From Pseudobutyrivibrio ruminis HUN009 (GTDB lineage: Bacteria > Bacillota > Clostridia > Lachnospirales > Lachnospiraceae), in NCBI RefSeq assembly GCF_000703005.1, contig NZ_JNLH01000001.1:1-22500 (forward strand): a stretch of 22,500 nt of DNA, read 5' to 3'. The position numbers were made by a program, and so were the translations under genes. A model generated the notes under the pieces. It saw only the letters and a list, made by a program, of their open reading frames with translations. It was not told where the DNA came from and ran no database searches. Every line of letters starts with the position of its first letter. Positions within the stretch are counted from its first letter, which is position 1. Shown here one piece after another: positions 8,344-16,763 of the stretch.

Positions 8344-10110
8344 CTACTTAAACTGTTCAATCATTATTTGTACACTGCGTTGGCCCCTAAATTCGTTTAT
8401 AGATGGCTCGTAAACAATATCCATTTTAACGCCTGTGTTGCGTCCTGAAAAGAGTCCTTGCCAACTAGACTCTCCATATTTTTGGGTAACAGCAGTTTCA
8501 AATTCTGGCACATTTCTAAACATTAGACCTGTGATAGCTTGCCCTTTTTCTGTAAGCATCGATAATCGTAAATACTGACCTTCTTTACCGATATAGGCTG
8601 CCCTGGTAATAGGTATGTTTTTCAAAGCAAATAATGGCTTTGTATTTCCTGTACCAAATGGCGCAAGTAAATCGATTGAATCCACAAGCTCCTCTGTAAT
8701 GTAACCTAATGGCATATCACAATCAATATTAATAATTTCCTGCATATCATCATCTGTCAATTTGCAATTTGCATTGAGTCTAGTGCGGAGCTCATCTATT
8801 TTTTCAGTTGGAAGGCTGACACCTGCCGCCATTGGATGTCCACCGAATTTAGTAAATACATCCTTAACTGCTGTAAGCTCCTCAAACATATTGTAAGCCG
8901 GAATTGAACGGCCACTTCCTTTTGCTCCATCCTCAGCATCTGTAATCACAATAACTGGTTTGTTGTAGCTTTCTCTAATACGACCAGCCACAATGCCTGC
9001 CAGGCTTTCATGAAGCTCTGGAATATAGATAACCAAAACTCTGTCGTTGATTATATCCGTATTTTCAATAAGTTCTCTGGCTTTATCAATTCCTGTCTGA
9101 GTCATTACCTTTCGCTCTGCATTAAGTTCTACCAACTCATTTGCCATTGCAAGAGCCTTTGCTTGATTTTCCTCCATCAAAAGCTCTATTGCTTTAGATG
9201 CAGTATCCAGGCGACCGCTAGCATTGAGACATGGCCCTATTACAAACCCCAGATGATAACAGCTTAATGGCTTTCCAGAAAGCTCTGTTCTTGCAATGAG
9301 TGCACCTAAACCAATATTATCAGTTCCTTCTATGGCCTTAATTCCGTGATATACAGTAGCGCGGTTTTCCCCCTTCAATTCCATAACATCACAAACAGTT
9401 GCAATAGCAGCAAACTGCAGAAACTTATCAGATTCTTCTTTTTCTATTCCAATGAACTCGAAAAGGACTTCCACAAGCTTCCATGCAACCTGCGCTCCGC
9501 AGATACCCTTAAATGGATACTGGCAATCTTCTCGCTTAGGATCAACCACTGCGTCTGCATTAGGAAGAATCTGCTTTCTAGTAACTCCATCCTCTTCCAA
9601 CTCGAAAGGTACCTCGTGATGGTCCGTTACAACAACTGTCATCCCAAGCTCTTTCGCCAAGTTAACTGCTGGAGCTGCTGCAATACCATTATCACAAGTG
9701 ATGATAAATCTAACACCTGCATCAAACGCACTCTGAACCATATCTGGATTTATACCATATCCATCAATCATTCGATCAGGTACAGCATAGTCCACATCTC
9801 CCCCTGCCTCTTTGATGGCTGTGGTAAGAATATAAGTAGACATAATTCCATCTACATCATAATCACCTACGACACGAATCTTTACTCCTTCATCAATAGC
9901 TTCAAGAAGTAGTTCACAGGCATTATCCATATCCGCAAACAGATGAGGGTCTGGAAAATTATTCAAAGTTGGATGAAGATACTCTTTCATCTCCTCATAT
10001 GTTTTAAGACCACGATTTACCATAAGACGCACAATAACAGGGTCCACATTTAGCTTCTGACTTAATCCTGCATAATCTGCAGCTTTTCTTTGTAGAATCC
10101 ATCTACTCAT
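8344..10110 (-). CDS. recJ: Single-stranded-DNA-specific exonuclease RecJ
   Basis: 588-aa 5'-3' exonuclease of the DHH family, used in RecF-type recombination, mismatch repair and base-excision repair. Motifs in order: DYDVDG (83-88), ITCDNG (138-143), VTDHHEVP with DHH at 163-165, then the DHHA1 part with CLNASGRLDTA and GSGRS. The C-terminal OB-like region contains LLAPFGTGNTKPLF. The length is close to the usual 570-580 aa. ATG 10110 has GGAGAG upstream. It lies just after the pta terminator and begins the long series that runs to hslO and beyond. No frame problem seen. Confidence 0.96.
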   Translation of the reverse strand: MSRWILQRKAADYAGLSQKLNVDPVIVRLMVNRGLKTYEEMKEYLHPTLNNFPDPHLFADMDNACELLLEAIDEGVKIRVVGDYDVDGIMSTYILTTAIKEAGGDVDYAVPDRMIDGYGINPDMVQSAFDAGVRFIITCDNGIAAAPAVNLAKELGMTVVVTDHHEVPFELEEDGVTRKQILPNADAVVDPKREDCQYPFKGICGAQVAWKLVEVLFEFIGIEKEESDKFLQFAAIATVCDVMELKGENRATVYHGIKAIEGTDNIGLGALIARTELSGKPLSCYHLGFVIGPCLNASGRLDTASKAIELLMEENQAKALAMANELVELNAERKVMTQTGIDKARELIENTDIINDRVLVIYIPELHESLAGIVAGRIRESYNKPVIVITDAEDGAKGSGRSIPAYNMFEELTAVKDVFTKFGGHPMAAGVSLPTEKIDELRTRLNANCKLTDDDMQEIINIDCDMPLGYITEELVDSIDLLAPFGTGNTKPLFALKNIPITRAAYIGKEGQYLRLSMLTEKGQAITGLMFRNVPEFETAVTQKYGESSWQGLFSGRNTGVKMDIVYEPSINEFRGQRSVQIMIEQFK

Positions 10111-10127
10111 AACAATTTCTCTCCGTT

Positions 10128-10158
10128 AAAAAAATTCCGCGACTTCCGTCGCGGAATT
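10128..10158 (-). terminator. Intrinsic terminator of pta
   Basis: On the minus strand an 11-bp GC-rich perfect stem (arms 10148-10158 and 10133-10143, loop GGAA) is followed by seven T (10134-10128). It lies 17 nt after the pta stop and just before recJ, so it insulates the two. Confidence 0.93.
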
Positions 10159-10175
10159 TAGTCGTTCTATAAATA

Positions 10176-11159
10176 TTATGCAAGAGCGGCAGTAATAATA
10201 GCCATTGAGTATACTTCCTGTGCGTTGCAACCACGAGATAAGTCGTTGATTGGTGCATTAAGTCCAAGAAGGATTGGGCCGTAAGCATCAAAACCACCAA
10301 GACGCTGTGCGATCTTGTATCCGATGTTACCTGCGTTGATATCTGGGAAGATAAATGTGTTTGCGTGACCAGCTACTGTTGAGTTAGGGCACTTTGTCTT
10401 TGCAACACGTGGTGAAACTGCTGCATCAAACTGAAGCTCGCCATCGATGTCAAGCTCTGGATACTTCTCCTTTGCCTTTGCTGTAGCTTCGCGCATCTTG
10501 TCAACATCCTCGCCCTTTCCTGAGCCAAGTGTTGAGTATGAAAGCATAGCAATCTTTGGATCGATACCGAAGATTTTTGCACATGCTGCTGTCTCGCCAG
10601 CGATTTCTGCAAGCTCATCAGCGTTTGGCTTGATGTTGATTGCGCAATCACCCATTGCAAGAACTTCTCTATCACCTGTAGCAGAGTTACGAACCATGAT
10701 GAAGCATGATGATACGATGCTGTTACCTGGCTTTGTCTTAATAACCTGAAGTGCTGGACGTACTGTATCAGCTGTTGAGTATGTAGCGCCACCAAGAAGT
10801 GCATCTGCAACGCCCATCTTTACAAGCATAGTACCGAAGTAGTTTGCCTGCTTACATGTAGCAGCTGCCTGCTCCATTGTAACGCCCTTGCTCTTTCTAA
10901 GCTCACAGAAAAGCTCGCACATCTCATCAAATCTATCGTATTTTTCTGGATCAATAATAACAGCTCCGCGAATGTTGAAACCTGCGTCTTCAGCTGCTGC
11001 CTTTACTTCTTCCTCGTTACCAATAAGAATTGGCTGAAGGAAATCTGAACCAAGAAGACGGCTAGATGCCTCAATGATTCTGTGATCTGTACCTTCTGTG
11101 AAAACGATTTTCTTAGGATCCTTTTTAAGGATGTCAATTAATGCTCCAAATCCTGCCAT
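10176..11159 (-). CDS. pta: Phosphate acetyltransferase
   Basis: Converts acetyl-CoA and phosphate to acetyl phosphate and CoA in acetate formation. The 327-aa product is the short, single-domain Pta of Firmicutes (the long enterobacterial form is about 700 aa). Visible family motifs: VFTEGTDHRIIEAS at the start, MGVADALLGGATYSTADTVRPALQVI, YSTLGSGKG, GELQFDAAV and FIFPDINAGNIGYKIAQRLG. AGAGGAA precedes ATG 11159. A terminator follows closely and ackA, its usual partner, is not next to it on either side, so acetate kinase must be coded elsewhere. The codon use looks biased to frequent codons, as expected of a highly expressed fermentative enzyme. Confidence 0.95.
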   Translation of the reverse strand: MAGFGALIDILKKDPKKIVFTEGTDHRIIEASSRLLGSDFLQPILIGNEEEVKAAAEDAGFNIRGAVIIDPEKYDRFDEMCELFCELRKSKGVTMEQAAATCKQANYFGTMLVKMGVADALLGGATYSTADTVRPALQVIKTKPGNSIVSSCFIMVRNSATGDREVLAMGDCAINIKPNADELAEIAGETAACAKIFGIDPKIAMLSYSTLGSGKGEDVDKMREATAKAKEKYPELDIDGELQFDAAVSPRVAKTKCPNSTVAGHANTFIFPDINAGNIGYKIAQRLGGFDAYGPILLGLNAPINDLSRGCNAQEVYSMAIITAALA

Positions 11160-11215
11160 TTTTAATTCCTCTTCTTTCTTTAACTATTTATTTAAAATTT
11201 AATTAGTTACTACAA

Positions 11216-11245
11216 ACCATAGCTAGTGTACACCTTTTTTGTGAA
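11216..11245 (-). promoter_or_regulatory. Candidate sigma-A promoter of pta
   Basis: On the minus strand TTCACA (11245-11240) and TATGGT (11221-11216) are separated by 18 nt and end about 57 nt before the pta ATG. The palindrome GTGTACAC lies between the two boxes. A plausible match, not a strong one. Confidence 0.35.
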
Positions 11246-11283
11246 AAATGGATGGCTTTTTTTATTGTTCTCGATTTTGTACT

Positions 11284-12465
11284 TTATAGTATTTTTTCTG
11301 ATATAAATCCATTCTCATCAACGGCTACATTGCTAGAAATACTTTCAACATATGAATAGCCTGATTCGTCTATTGAAGTCACTGCATTTGAGGCGCTAAT
11401 TGGTACTATTCTGTAGCTAATAGCATCATTCTCATCAATTGTAAATTGAACTGCACCACCTCCACCTGACTTGATTGTCTGGTTAAAAATGAAGTTACCC
11501 AAGCTATAGAAAATAGGCTTACCATTGTAGTACTCAACTGGCTGCAAGCAGTGACTGTGCATGCCGATTACAGCATCTGCGCCAGCATCAATCATTTTGT
11601 AGCCATCATTAGTCTGGTAATCCTCAAGCTCAGTTGTGTGCTCCACACCCCAGTGTACCATTACGAATAGATAATCCACCTGACTGTCCGCTTCTGAAAT
11701 AGCATTCAACAAATCTGTCTCATCATAGAAACAGAATTCTCCGGGCTGAGAGTTTAGAACATTCCAGCTTCCTACTGGTATTACATGACTGGCCGCTAAG
11801 AAGCCGTAAGTTCTACCTTTCGCATCTGTTTTAACAATAAGTTTACTAGCCTCTTCAAGACTGTTTCCAGCACCTGTATATTCAATACCTGCATCCGAAA
11901 GTGTTGTAAAAGTGTCCGTCAGTGCGTCTTGCCCATAATCAAGCACATGGTTATTTGCAAGCCCCGCTATATCTACGCCTAAATCATTAAGAATTGTTAC
12001 GTATGTAGGATTTACTCTGAATGTGTACTGCTTATCTGGCGCCTGCTGCCCTCGCTCAGAATAGCAAAACTCATTGTTAATCATGGTATATGTGGCATCG
12101 TTTAATAACGACTGTATTTCTGATGATGCCACACCATCAATTCCCTGACTGTCATAATTGGACTGAACATATTCGCTGAGCTCTACATCACCAGTAAATA
12201 CTATTGATGTGGTCAAATCCTCTGGTGTAGGCTCGGCCTCTGATGGCTCGGCAGTATCTTCAGTTTCTACAGCAACCGACTCCTCCTCAGTGGTATCTGT
12301 CTCTCCTATCAGCCACTGAAGCTCAGCTTCCATTCCCTGGTCTTTGGCAAAGGCTTTTGCCTGCTCATTAAATGGACCATTTTCGCCGAATGCATACCAC
12401 ATGCCAGCACCAATTATTACAAGCACCAGTACTGTTTTGATTAATCCTGCAAAAAATTTTTTCAT
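11284..12465 (-). CDS. CapA-family metallophosphatase-like protein (PGA_cap)
   Basis: 393-aa protein of the CapA/PgsA family, first known from poly-gamma-glutamate capsule export; most members, including this one, have no proven substrate. A single hydrophobic anchor (about 9-26) is followed by an acidic Thr/Glu/Pro-rich linker (about 55-85), then the phosphoesterase-like domain outside the membrane. Motifs: IVFTGDVELS (D93), NNEFCYSERGQ (about 130-140), LANNHVLDYG (NNH 171-173), MVHWGVEH (H271) and GMHSHCLQPVEYYNGKPIFYSLGNFIF. The usual NLE is NNE here and the usual HPH is HSH. No capB, capC or capE genes are adjacent, so capsule synthesis is not implied. It follows the DUF4250-like gene by 17 nt. 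Confidence 0.88.
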   Translation of the reverse strand: MKKFFAGLIKTVLVLVIIGAGMWYAFGENGPFNEQAKAFAKDQGMEAELQWLIGETDTTEEESVAVETEDTAEPSEAEPTPEDLTTSIVFTGDVELSEYVQSNYDSQGIDGVASSEIQSLLNDATYTMINNEFCYSERGQQAPDKQYTFRVNPTYVTILNDLGVDIAGLANNHVLDYGQDALTDTFTTLSDAGIEYTGAGNSLEEASKLIVKTDAKGRTYGFLAASHVIPVGSWNVLNSQPGEFCFYDETDLLNAISEADSQVDYLFVMVHWGVEHTTELEDYQTNDGYKMIDAGADAVIGMHSHCLQPVEYYNGKPIFYSLGNFIFNQTIKSGGGGAVQFTIDENDAISYRIVPISASNAVTSIDESGYSYVESISSNVAVDENGFISEKIL

Positions 12466-12482
12466 AAGTTTATTCTCTCTAT

Positions 12483-12659
12483 TTATCTGAATTTATTCTT
12501 TTCAGCGTCGTAGTGATAATCAATCATTGCAAGCTTTGCAATTATTTCATCACCATCAATTTCATTATCCTCCACCAATGCATCAAAGCTTGAATAATAA
12601 TCTCTTAATGCAGTATTTACTACAGAAAGAAGCATTACTGGATCTTTTGGAAAATTCAT
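12483..12659 (-). CDS. Small DUF4250-like protein
   Basis: 58-aa protein reading MNFPKDPVMLLSVVNTALRD at its N-terminus and ending DYHYDAEKNKFR. The pattern DPVMLLS-VNT-LRD, a middle DxxxxxxEI-x-KL and a final Y-Y-x-x-x-x-N-x-F matches what I recall of DUF4250 proteins from Clostridia. GAGGAGA lies about 7 nt before the ATG, which supports real translation. It precedes the CapA-like gene by 17 nt and probably shares its transcript. Function unknown. The identification is from memory of the family pattern. Confidence 0.85.
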   Translation of the reverse strand: MNFPKDPVMLLSVVNTALRDYYSSFDALVEDNEIDGDEIIAKLAMIDYHYDAEKNKFR

Positions 12660-12709
12660 TTCACGTCTCCTCTAAACTGTTATTCTGTAGTATTCTACCA
12701 CATTAAATA

Positions 12710-12732
12710 GGGACCAGCAAAAAGCCGGTCCC
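12710..12732 (-). terminator. Probable terminator of the FIST-MCP operon
   Basis: GGGACC (12710-12715) pairs with GGTCCC (12727-12732), with further GC pairing and one A-C mismatch inward. It lies 22 nt after the MCP stop. The T tract on the minus strand is weak (TATTTAATG), so the call is only moderate. Confidence 0.55.
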
Positions 12733-12753
12733 ACATGTGATAAATCTTTTCAA

Positions 12754-13716
12754 TTATAATTCAGTAAGAGGAGCTATTTGCTCAAGAACATTATTCATAT
12801 CCTCAAACATGAATCCCTTCTTAGTAATCTTAACCTTGATATCTTCAATGTCGTCTGCAACTGTGTCGAAGTATCTCTGAGAGTCGTCAATATTGTCGGA
12901 GATTTCATTGATTGATGATTCACAATTCTTAAATACATCTGCCATCTGAGCACTCTGGCCTGTTACCTCATCCGCAACATCCTTAATCTTTCCAACAACT
13001 TCCTGCGTTTCAACTACTCGTTCATGAGAAGCACTGATTGCATCCTTTGTATGATCAACTGATTCAACCAAGCGGTTATTATTCTCATCGAGTTCTTTCA
13101 TGCTATCAAAGATTGATGTTACAACGCTTTGGATTTCTGTAGAAAGATTTGTAACTTCGTCAGCAACTACAGCGAATCCTCGTCCTGCCTCACCAGCACG
13201 AGCTGCTTCGATTGAAGCATTAAGTGCCAAAAGGTTTGTCTGCTTAGCGAAGCCACCAATCTGCTCAACCTTTTCACGAATGTCATCAAAGCTCTTTTGG
13301 AATGCTTCAAAGACTTCCTCAACCTCAGCAATTGTATCTGAAACTGCGCTAGAGCTTCTATCTACATTTTCCATACCTTCATGAGAATCATCTGCTGTAA
13401 TTTCAAGCTTCTTTACAATTTCGTCGAAGGCTTGTGTTATCTCCTCAATTGTTCTGAACTGATCCTGGAATCTGGCAACTGAGTCTGAAATGTTACCATA
13501 TTTTTCTTCAACAACTGAGAAAGAATCACTGATTGTCTCAATACCCTGGATAGTATTTGCCTCTTCTCTCTGAAGCATATTCTTTTGCTCAATTGAGAAT
13601 CTGCCAACCTCTTTCAAGGCATGCATTTTATCTTTTAAATTTACAGCTTTCTCATTTGCTGTAGTAGTTGTTGCAACCTCTTGCTCAACTACTTTCTTCT
13701 TACCAAAAAGTCCCAT
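12754..13716 (-). CDS. Soluble methyl-accepting chemotaxis-like protein without sensor domain
   Basis: 320-aa protein with no TM segment or signal peptide. After a short basic/Thr-rich start (MGLFGKKK, TTTT) comes an almost entirely helical coiled-coil protein. The signalling hairpin tip, QTNLLALNASIEAARAGEAGRGFAVVADEV, lies at about 159-188 and matches the universal CheA/CheW contact region. The remaining residues are heptad-type helices. There is no PAS, Cache, HAMP or other input module. GGAGGAC precedes the ATG. It starts 18 nt after a stand-alone FIST sensor protein, so the natural inference is that the FIST protein provides the input in trans. Whether it reaches flagellar chemotaxis or an alternative pathway cannot be told here. 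Confidence 0.93.
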   Translation of the reverse strand: MGLFGKKKVVEQEVATTTTANEKAVNLKDKMHALKEVGRFSIEQKNMLQREEANTIQGIETISDSFSVVEEKYGNISDSVARFQDQFRTIEEITQAFDEIVKKLEITADDSHEGMENVDRSSSAVSDTIAEVEEVFEAFQKSFDDIREKVEQIGGFAKQTNLLALNASIEAARAGEAGRGFAVVADEVTNLSTEIQSVVTSIFDSMKELDENNNRLVESVDHTKDAISASHERVVETQEVVGKIKDVADEVTGQSAQMADVFKNCESSINEISDNIDDSQRYFDTVADDIEDIKVKITKKGFMFEDMNNVLEQIAPLTEL

Positions 13717-13734
13717 ATCGTCCTCCTATCTGCT

Positions 13735-14829
13735 CTACTCAAATACTGCACATACCATTGTCTGATTTACATGTTGTTTCTTGTACTGCTCACCACCGCC
13801 GATGATTCCAACATGTGGGCCTACTCCCTTCATGGCTGTCAAATATTCGGTTAGATAATTTCTCTGAGTGTAGAGTAGATGACGATAGATACAATTTACA
13901 GAGAATACAAATGAGATTTTCTTATTCTCTTCTTTGATTTGTCGTCTTGTTTCTGCACCAATCTCGTCGTAATCCATCAGTTCCATTATCTGAATGGTAT
14001 CATTTTCATTGATTTTTTTGTAATTGATCAATGAACCATTCTCACCAATCGCATAAGGGCTACTGATGAAGATTTCATCACCAATCACACGACCAAGCGG
14101 ACTAACCAAAACATTGTCTACTAACTCGCTTCTACTAACGCCAGCATCCTCACAATATACATCAGCTGCAGGTCTACCATCCAAAGAAATAAGTTCCTTC
14201 TTCGCCAGGTTAACCTTTGTTGCAATATGTGTATTTGCCCCTTCCATTGGTTTGAAAATTAGCTCAGAATATGTTCTAATCTTTCCTGTTTTATTTTTAA
14301 TTAAAGCATAACAGCAAGCATCTGGATAAAGAACACCATTTAGCATCGCATATCCTGTTGCATCTGCTGGGTATCCAAAAATTGTACCACCAACAATAGG
14401 AATGTTAGCTTTCTCTAAAGCCACATTCATAGATGAAACTAAACGTTCCTCATCATTGGTACAGAACTCAATGCAAACTGTATTGCTGTCTCCTGCCCCA
14501 ATCTTAGAAACCTTTTGTTCCATTGATGCAATATCCTGAAGAGGTGCCTTCGATAGATTTCGCAAGATTCCTACTTCAACCTCTGCATCCGCACCAAATG
14601 AAATCAAAATCATTCGTTTATCCGAAGATTCCGACTCATAATAAGACGTTGTACTTGTGCCGATTAAATCAACACCAGGGAACTTATTAGCAATTTGTTC
14701 CGAAGCGTCTTTCAAGTGTTCATATGCGCATAATAAAATTAATAATTTAGGATTATTAGCCTTTCCAATAACTTCGGCTACTGCTGAATTGACATCAGCC
14801 TTCATTGATGTACCAATTGATATTTGCAT
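13735..14829 (-). CDS. FIST-domain sensor protein (FIST_N plus FIST_C)
   Basis: 364 aa from ATG 14829. This start has AAGGGGT 7 nt upstream; the longer version from 14910 adds 27 residues without a ribosome site. FIST (F-box and intracellular signal transduction) domains bind small ligands in bacterial signalling proteins. The N-terminal part (about 25-185) shows LLILLCAYEH, FPGVDLIGTSTTSYYES and IVGGTIFGYPAD. The C-terminal part (about 200-360) contains GRVIGDEIFISSPYAIGENGSL, FVFSVNCIYRHLL and ending VGIIGGGEQY near the C-terminus. There is no output domain. It is probably soluble. It is the first gene of a two-gene operon with the soluble MCP, and lies divergent from the FIST-GGDEF gene. 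Ligand unknown; amino acids have been proposed for the family. Confidence 0.92.
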   Translation of the reverse strand: MQISIGTSMKADVNSAVAEVIGKANNPKLLILLCAYEHLKDASEQIANKFPGVDLIGTSTTSYYESESSDKRMILISFGADAEVEVGILRNLSKAPLQDIASMEQKVSKIGAGDSNTVCIEFCTNDEERLVSSMNVALEKANIPIVGGTIFGYPADATGYAMLNGVLYPDACCYALIKNKTGKIRTYSELIFKPMEGANTHIATKVNLAKKELISLDGRPAADVYCEDAGVSRSELVDNVLVSPLGRVIGDEIFISSPYAIGENGSLINYKKINENDTIQIMELMDYDEIGAETRRQIKEENKKISFVFSVNCIYRHLLYTQRNYLTEYLTAMKGVGPHVGIIGGGEQYKKQHVNQTMVCAVFE

Positions 14830-14944
14830 AATTACCCCTTTCTGACAATATATTCCCCAGTAACCTAACTGTATCACAAATATTTTCTTAATACGAGTAT
14901 GTTCACACAATTTCCATGAAATGTTGTTTTTTTTTCAATATACT

Positions 14945-14979
14945 AATATTGTTACGTTATGTACCATAGTGACAATATT
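14945..14979. promoter_or_regulatory. Inverted repeat between the divergent FIST genes, candidate operator
   Basis: Arms AATATTGTTAC (14945-14955) and GTGACAATATT (14969-14979) are complementary at 10 of 11 positions, with a 13-nt spacer. The site lies 24 nt upstream of the FIST-GGDEF start and 115 nt upstream of the FIST start. Its length fits a dimeric repressor site. No regulator gene is adjacent. A transcript hairpin is the alternative. Confidence 0.45.
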
Positions 14980-15002
14980 GACATATCGTTTTAGGAGGCA
15001 AT

Positions 15003-16757
15003 ATGAAGCAACGAACTATTGTATTTGACAAAGCTGATGAAATGGATGATGTTGCCCTACAGCTGCTTAACTTTATTGAAGATACTCCACATAAAAAAAT
15101 ACTTTTTCAAGCTGTAGAGCCTAGTGGCGATATTGATTATATTCGTACCGGCTTGGAATACGCACACGGAGCATTACCTGATATCACAATTATAGGTATG
15201 ACTTCTCATTGTGCAATGACCCATGATACTCATGCCGCGAAATTCCCTGTTGTATCCGTTCTTTTATTTGAAGAAAATGACTTTACAGCCTTCTCTTATG
15301 ACTGTAAGACACTTACGCCTAGTGAAGTAGGTTTTAAATTATGTAAAGAGCTAGAAAACATCAAGGATGTAAAAGGCATTCTTATTATGGGTTCCGATAT
15401 TACGTTGACTCCTCAGGATTTTATAGATGTAGTTTCTTCTAAGTATCCAGATATTCCATTGTTTGGAGCCTTGGCTGGAACTTCAACTTTAAAATCAGAC
15501 GAATCTCTGGTTTTCCATAACAATAACGTATATGAAAGAGGTATGGTAATTGTGGTGTTCCACGGTCCTACTTTGGAAATAACCACCCACTATAATCTCG
15601 GTTGGAAACCTTTGGGAAACACCTTTACAGTTACAGAAAGCTCTAACGATGGAAAGGTCTACAAAATCAATGATAAACCTGCTGTCACTGTATATAATAA
15701 GTATTTAGGTGTTCCTATTAATGAATACTTTTTCGAGAATACAGCAGCATTTCCTTTTATTTTCAAGCATAACAATAAGCTGGTTGCCCGTGTTGCATTA
15801 AAGCACACAGTAACCTCTCTTCAGTTTGGAATTGAAATACCAGAGGGAACAAAGTTCAGCTTAGCCTATGCAAAAGCGAATTATCTTTTGGATGAATCCT
15901 TGACCTGTGCTAACAAGATGAAGGAATTCAATCCTGATGCAATACTTATTTATGCATGCATGAGCCGTAGAACTCTTATGGGGGATGAACTAGCTGAAAG
16001 GGAATTTTCATATTTTAAGCAGGTTAATCCTAATGTAACCTGGTCATGTGGATATGGAGAACTTCTTTACGACGAGCATGGCGATGGCCTATTAAATGGT
16101 TCTCTTGTTGCAGTTGGTATAAAGGAAGGTAACAAACCAGTCACCGATTCTTCCCCTATCACCGATTCACGTTTACAAGCTGAGCCAGAGGTAATCGATT
16201 TAACTGATCGATTGATATCATTCCTTGAATCAACCACCGAGGATTTAAATGATAATATAAACCTTCTTGCAAACATGGCTAGTCATGATCAGCTTACAAA
16301 AATCTATAATCGAGCAGCTCTCGACTATTATTATGACGAGCTAATTCACAACATTTCAGCCTTTGACACTATCGCTATGATTATGTTTGATATTGATCAC
16401 TTCAAGCGTGTGAATGATACATATGGTCATGACGTAGGAGATCAAGTAATTGTAGGAGTTGTAAACGCAATAAAGGAAAGACTTCCAGACAATGCAATTT
16501 TTGCACGTTGGGGTGGAGAAGAATTTATGTGTCTGCTTCCAAATTGCGATAAAGAAACTGCAATCAATGTGGCAGAACGCATACGCTTAAGAGTATCTGT
16601 AACCGATTTTAGTCCTGTTGATCAGGTAACTATAAGTATCGGTGCTTGTCTAATCAACAAGGATATTGACAAGATTGAAGCCTTTTCCAAAGTCGACAAG
16701 GCCTTGTATGAGGCCAAAGAAACAGGCCGTAACAAGGTTGTCTTCTCTGAACAATAG
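15003..16757 (+). CDS. FIST-GGDEF fusion protein, predicted diguanylate cyclase
   Basis: 584-aa cytosolic fusion predicted to make cyclic di-GMP from two GTP in response to a FIST ligand. FIST_N spans about 30-190 and FIST_C about 225-365 (LIYACMSRRTLMG, TWSCGYGELL). A linker with a short helix follows (about 395-425), then the GGDEF domain from about 427 (HDQLTKIYNRAAL) with FDIDHFKRVNDTYGHDVGD at 462-480 and the active site RWGGEEF (GGEEF 504-508). The residues at the inhibitory I-site position are not RxxD, so product inhibition is probably absent. AGGAGG (14993-14998) lies only 4 nt before the ATG. Divergent from the FIST-MCP operon, so one shared intergenic region can control both. No EAL or HD-GYP phosphodiesterase is present in the window. 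Confidence 0.94.
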   Translation: MKQRTIVFDKADEMDDVALQLLNFIEDTPHKKILFQAVEPSGDIDYIRTGLEYAHGALPDITIIGMTSHCAMTHDTHAAKFPVVSVLLFEENDFTAFSYDCKTLTPSEVGFKLCKELENIKDVKGILIMGSDITLTPQDFIDVVSSKYPDIPLFGALAGTSTLKSDESLVFHNNNVYERGMVIVVFHGPTLEITTHYNLGWKPLGNTFTVTESSNDGKVYKINDKPAVTVYNKYLGVPINEYFFENTAAFPFIFKHNNKLVARVALKHTVTSLQFGIEIPEGTKFSLAYAKANYLLDESLTCANKMKEFNPDAILIYACMSRRTLMGDELAEREFSYFKQVNPNVTWSCGYGELLYDEHGDGLLNGSLVAVGIKEGNKPVTDSSPITDSRLQAEPEVIDLTDRLISFLESTTEDLNDNINLLANMASHDQLTKIYNRAALDYYYDELIHNISAFDTIAMIMFDIDHFKRVNDTYGHDVGDQVIVGVVNAIKERLPDNAIFARWGGEEFMCLLPNCDKETAINVAERIRLRVSVTDFSPVDQVTISIGACLINKDIDKIEAFSKVDKALYEAKETGRNKVVFSEQ

Positions 16758-16763
16758 GATTAT

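Noticed and set aside
9346..9912. 188-codon open frame on the plus strand inside recJ
   Set aside because: Antisense to a clear recJ frame, Cys/Ser/Asn-rich low-quality composition and no ribosome site; a shadow frame.
10447..10749. Open frame on the plus strand inside pta
   Set aside because: Antisense shadow of a well-conserved gene whose biased codon use creates open opposite frames.
11284..12465. Capsule biosynthesis operon suggested by the CapA-like gene
   Set aside because: No capB, capC or capE-like gene is adjacent; the neighbours are pta and a DUF4250-like gene, so a capsule role is not supported.
14978..14983. Perfect TTGACA that looks like a -35 box before the FIST-GGDEF gene
   Set aside because: A -10 box 17 nt on would overlap the start codon at 15003, so the transcript would begin inside the gene. 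Probably chance or part of the repeat region.
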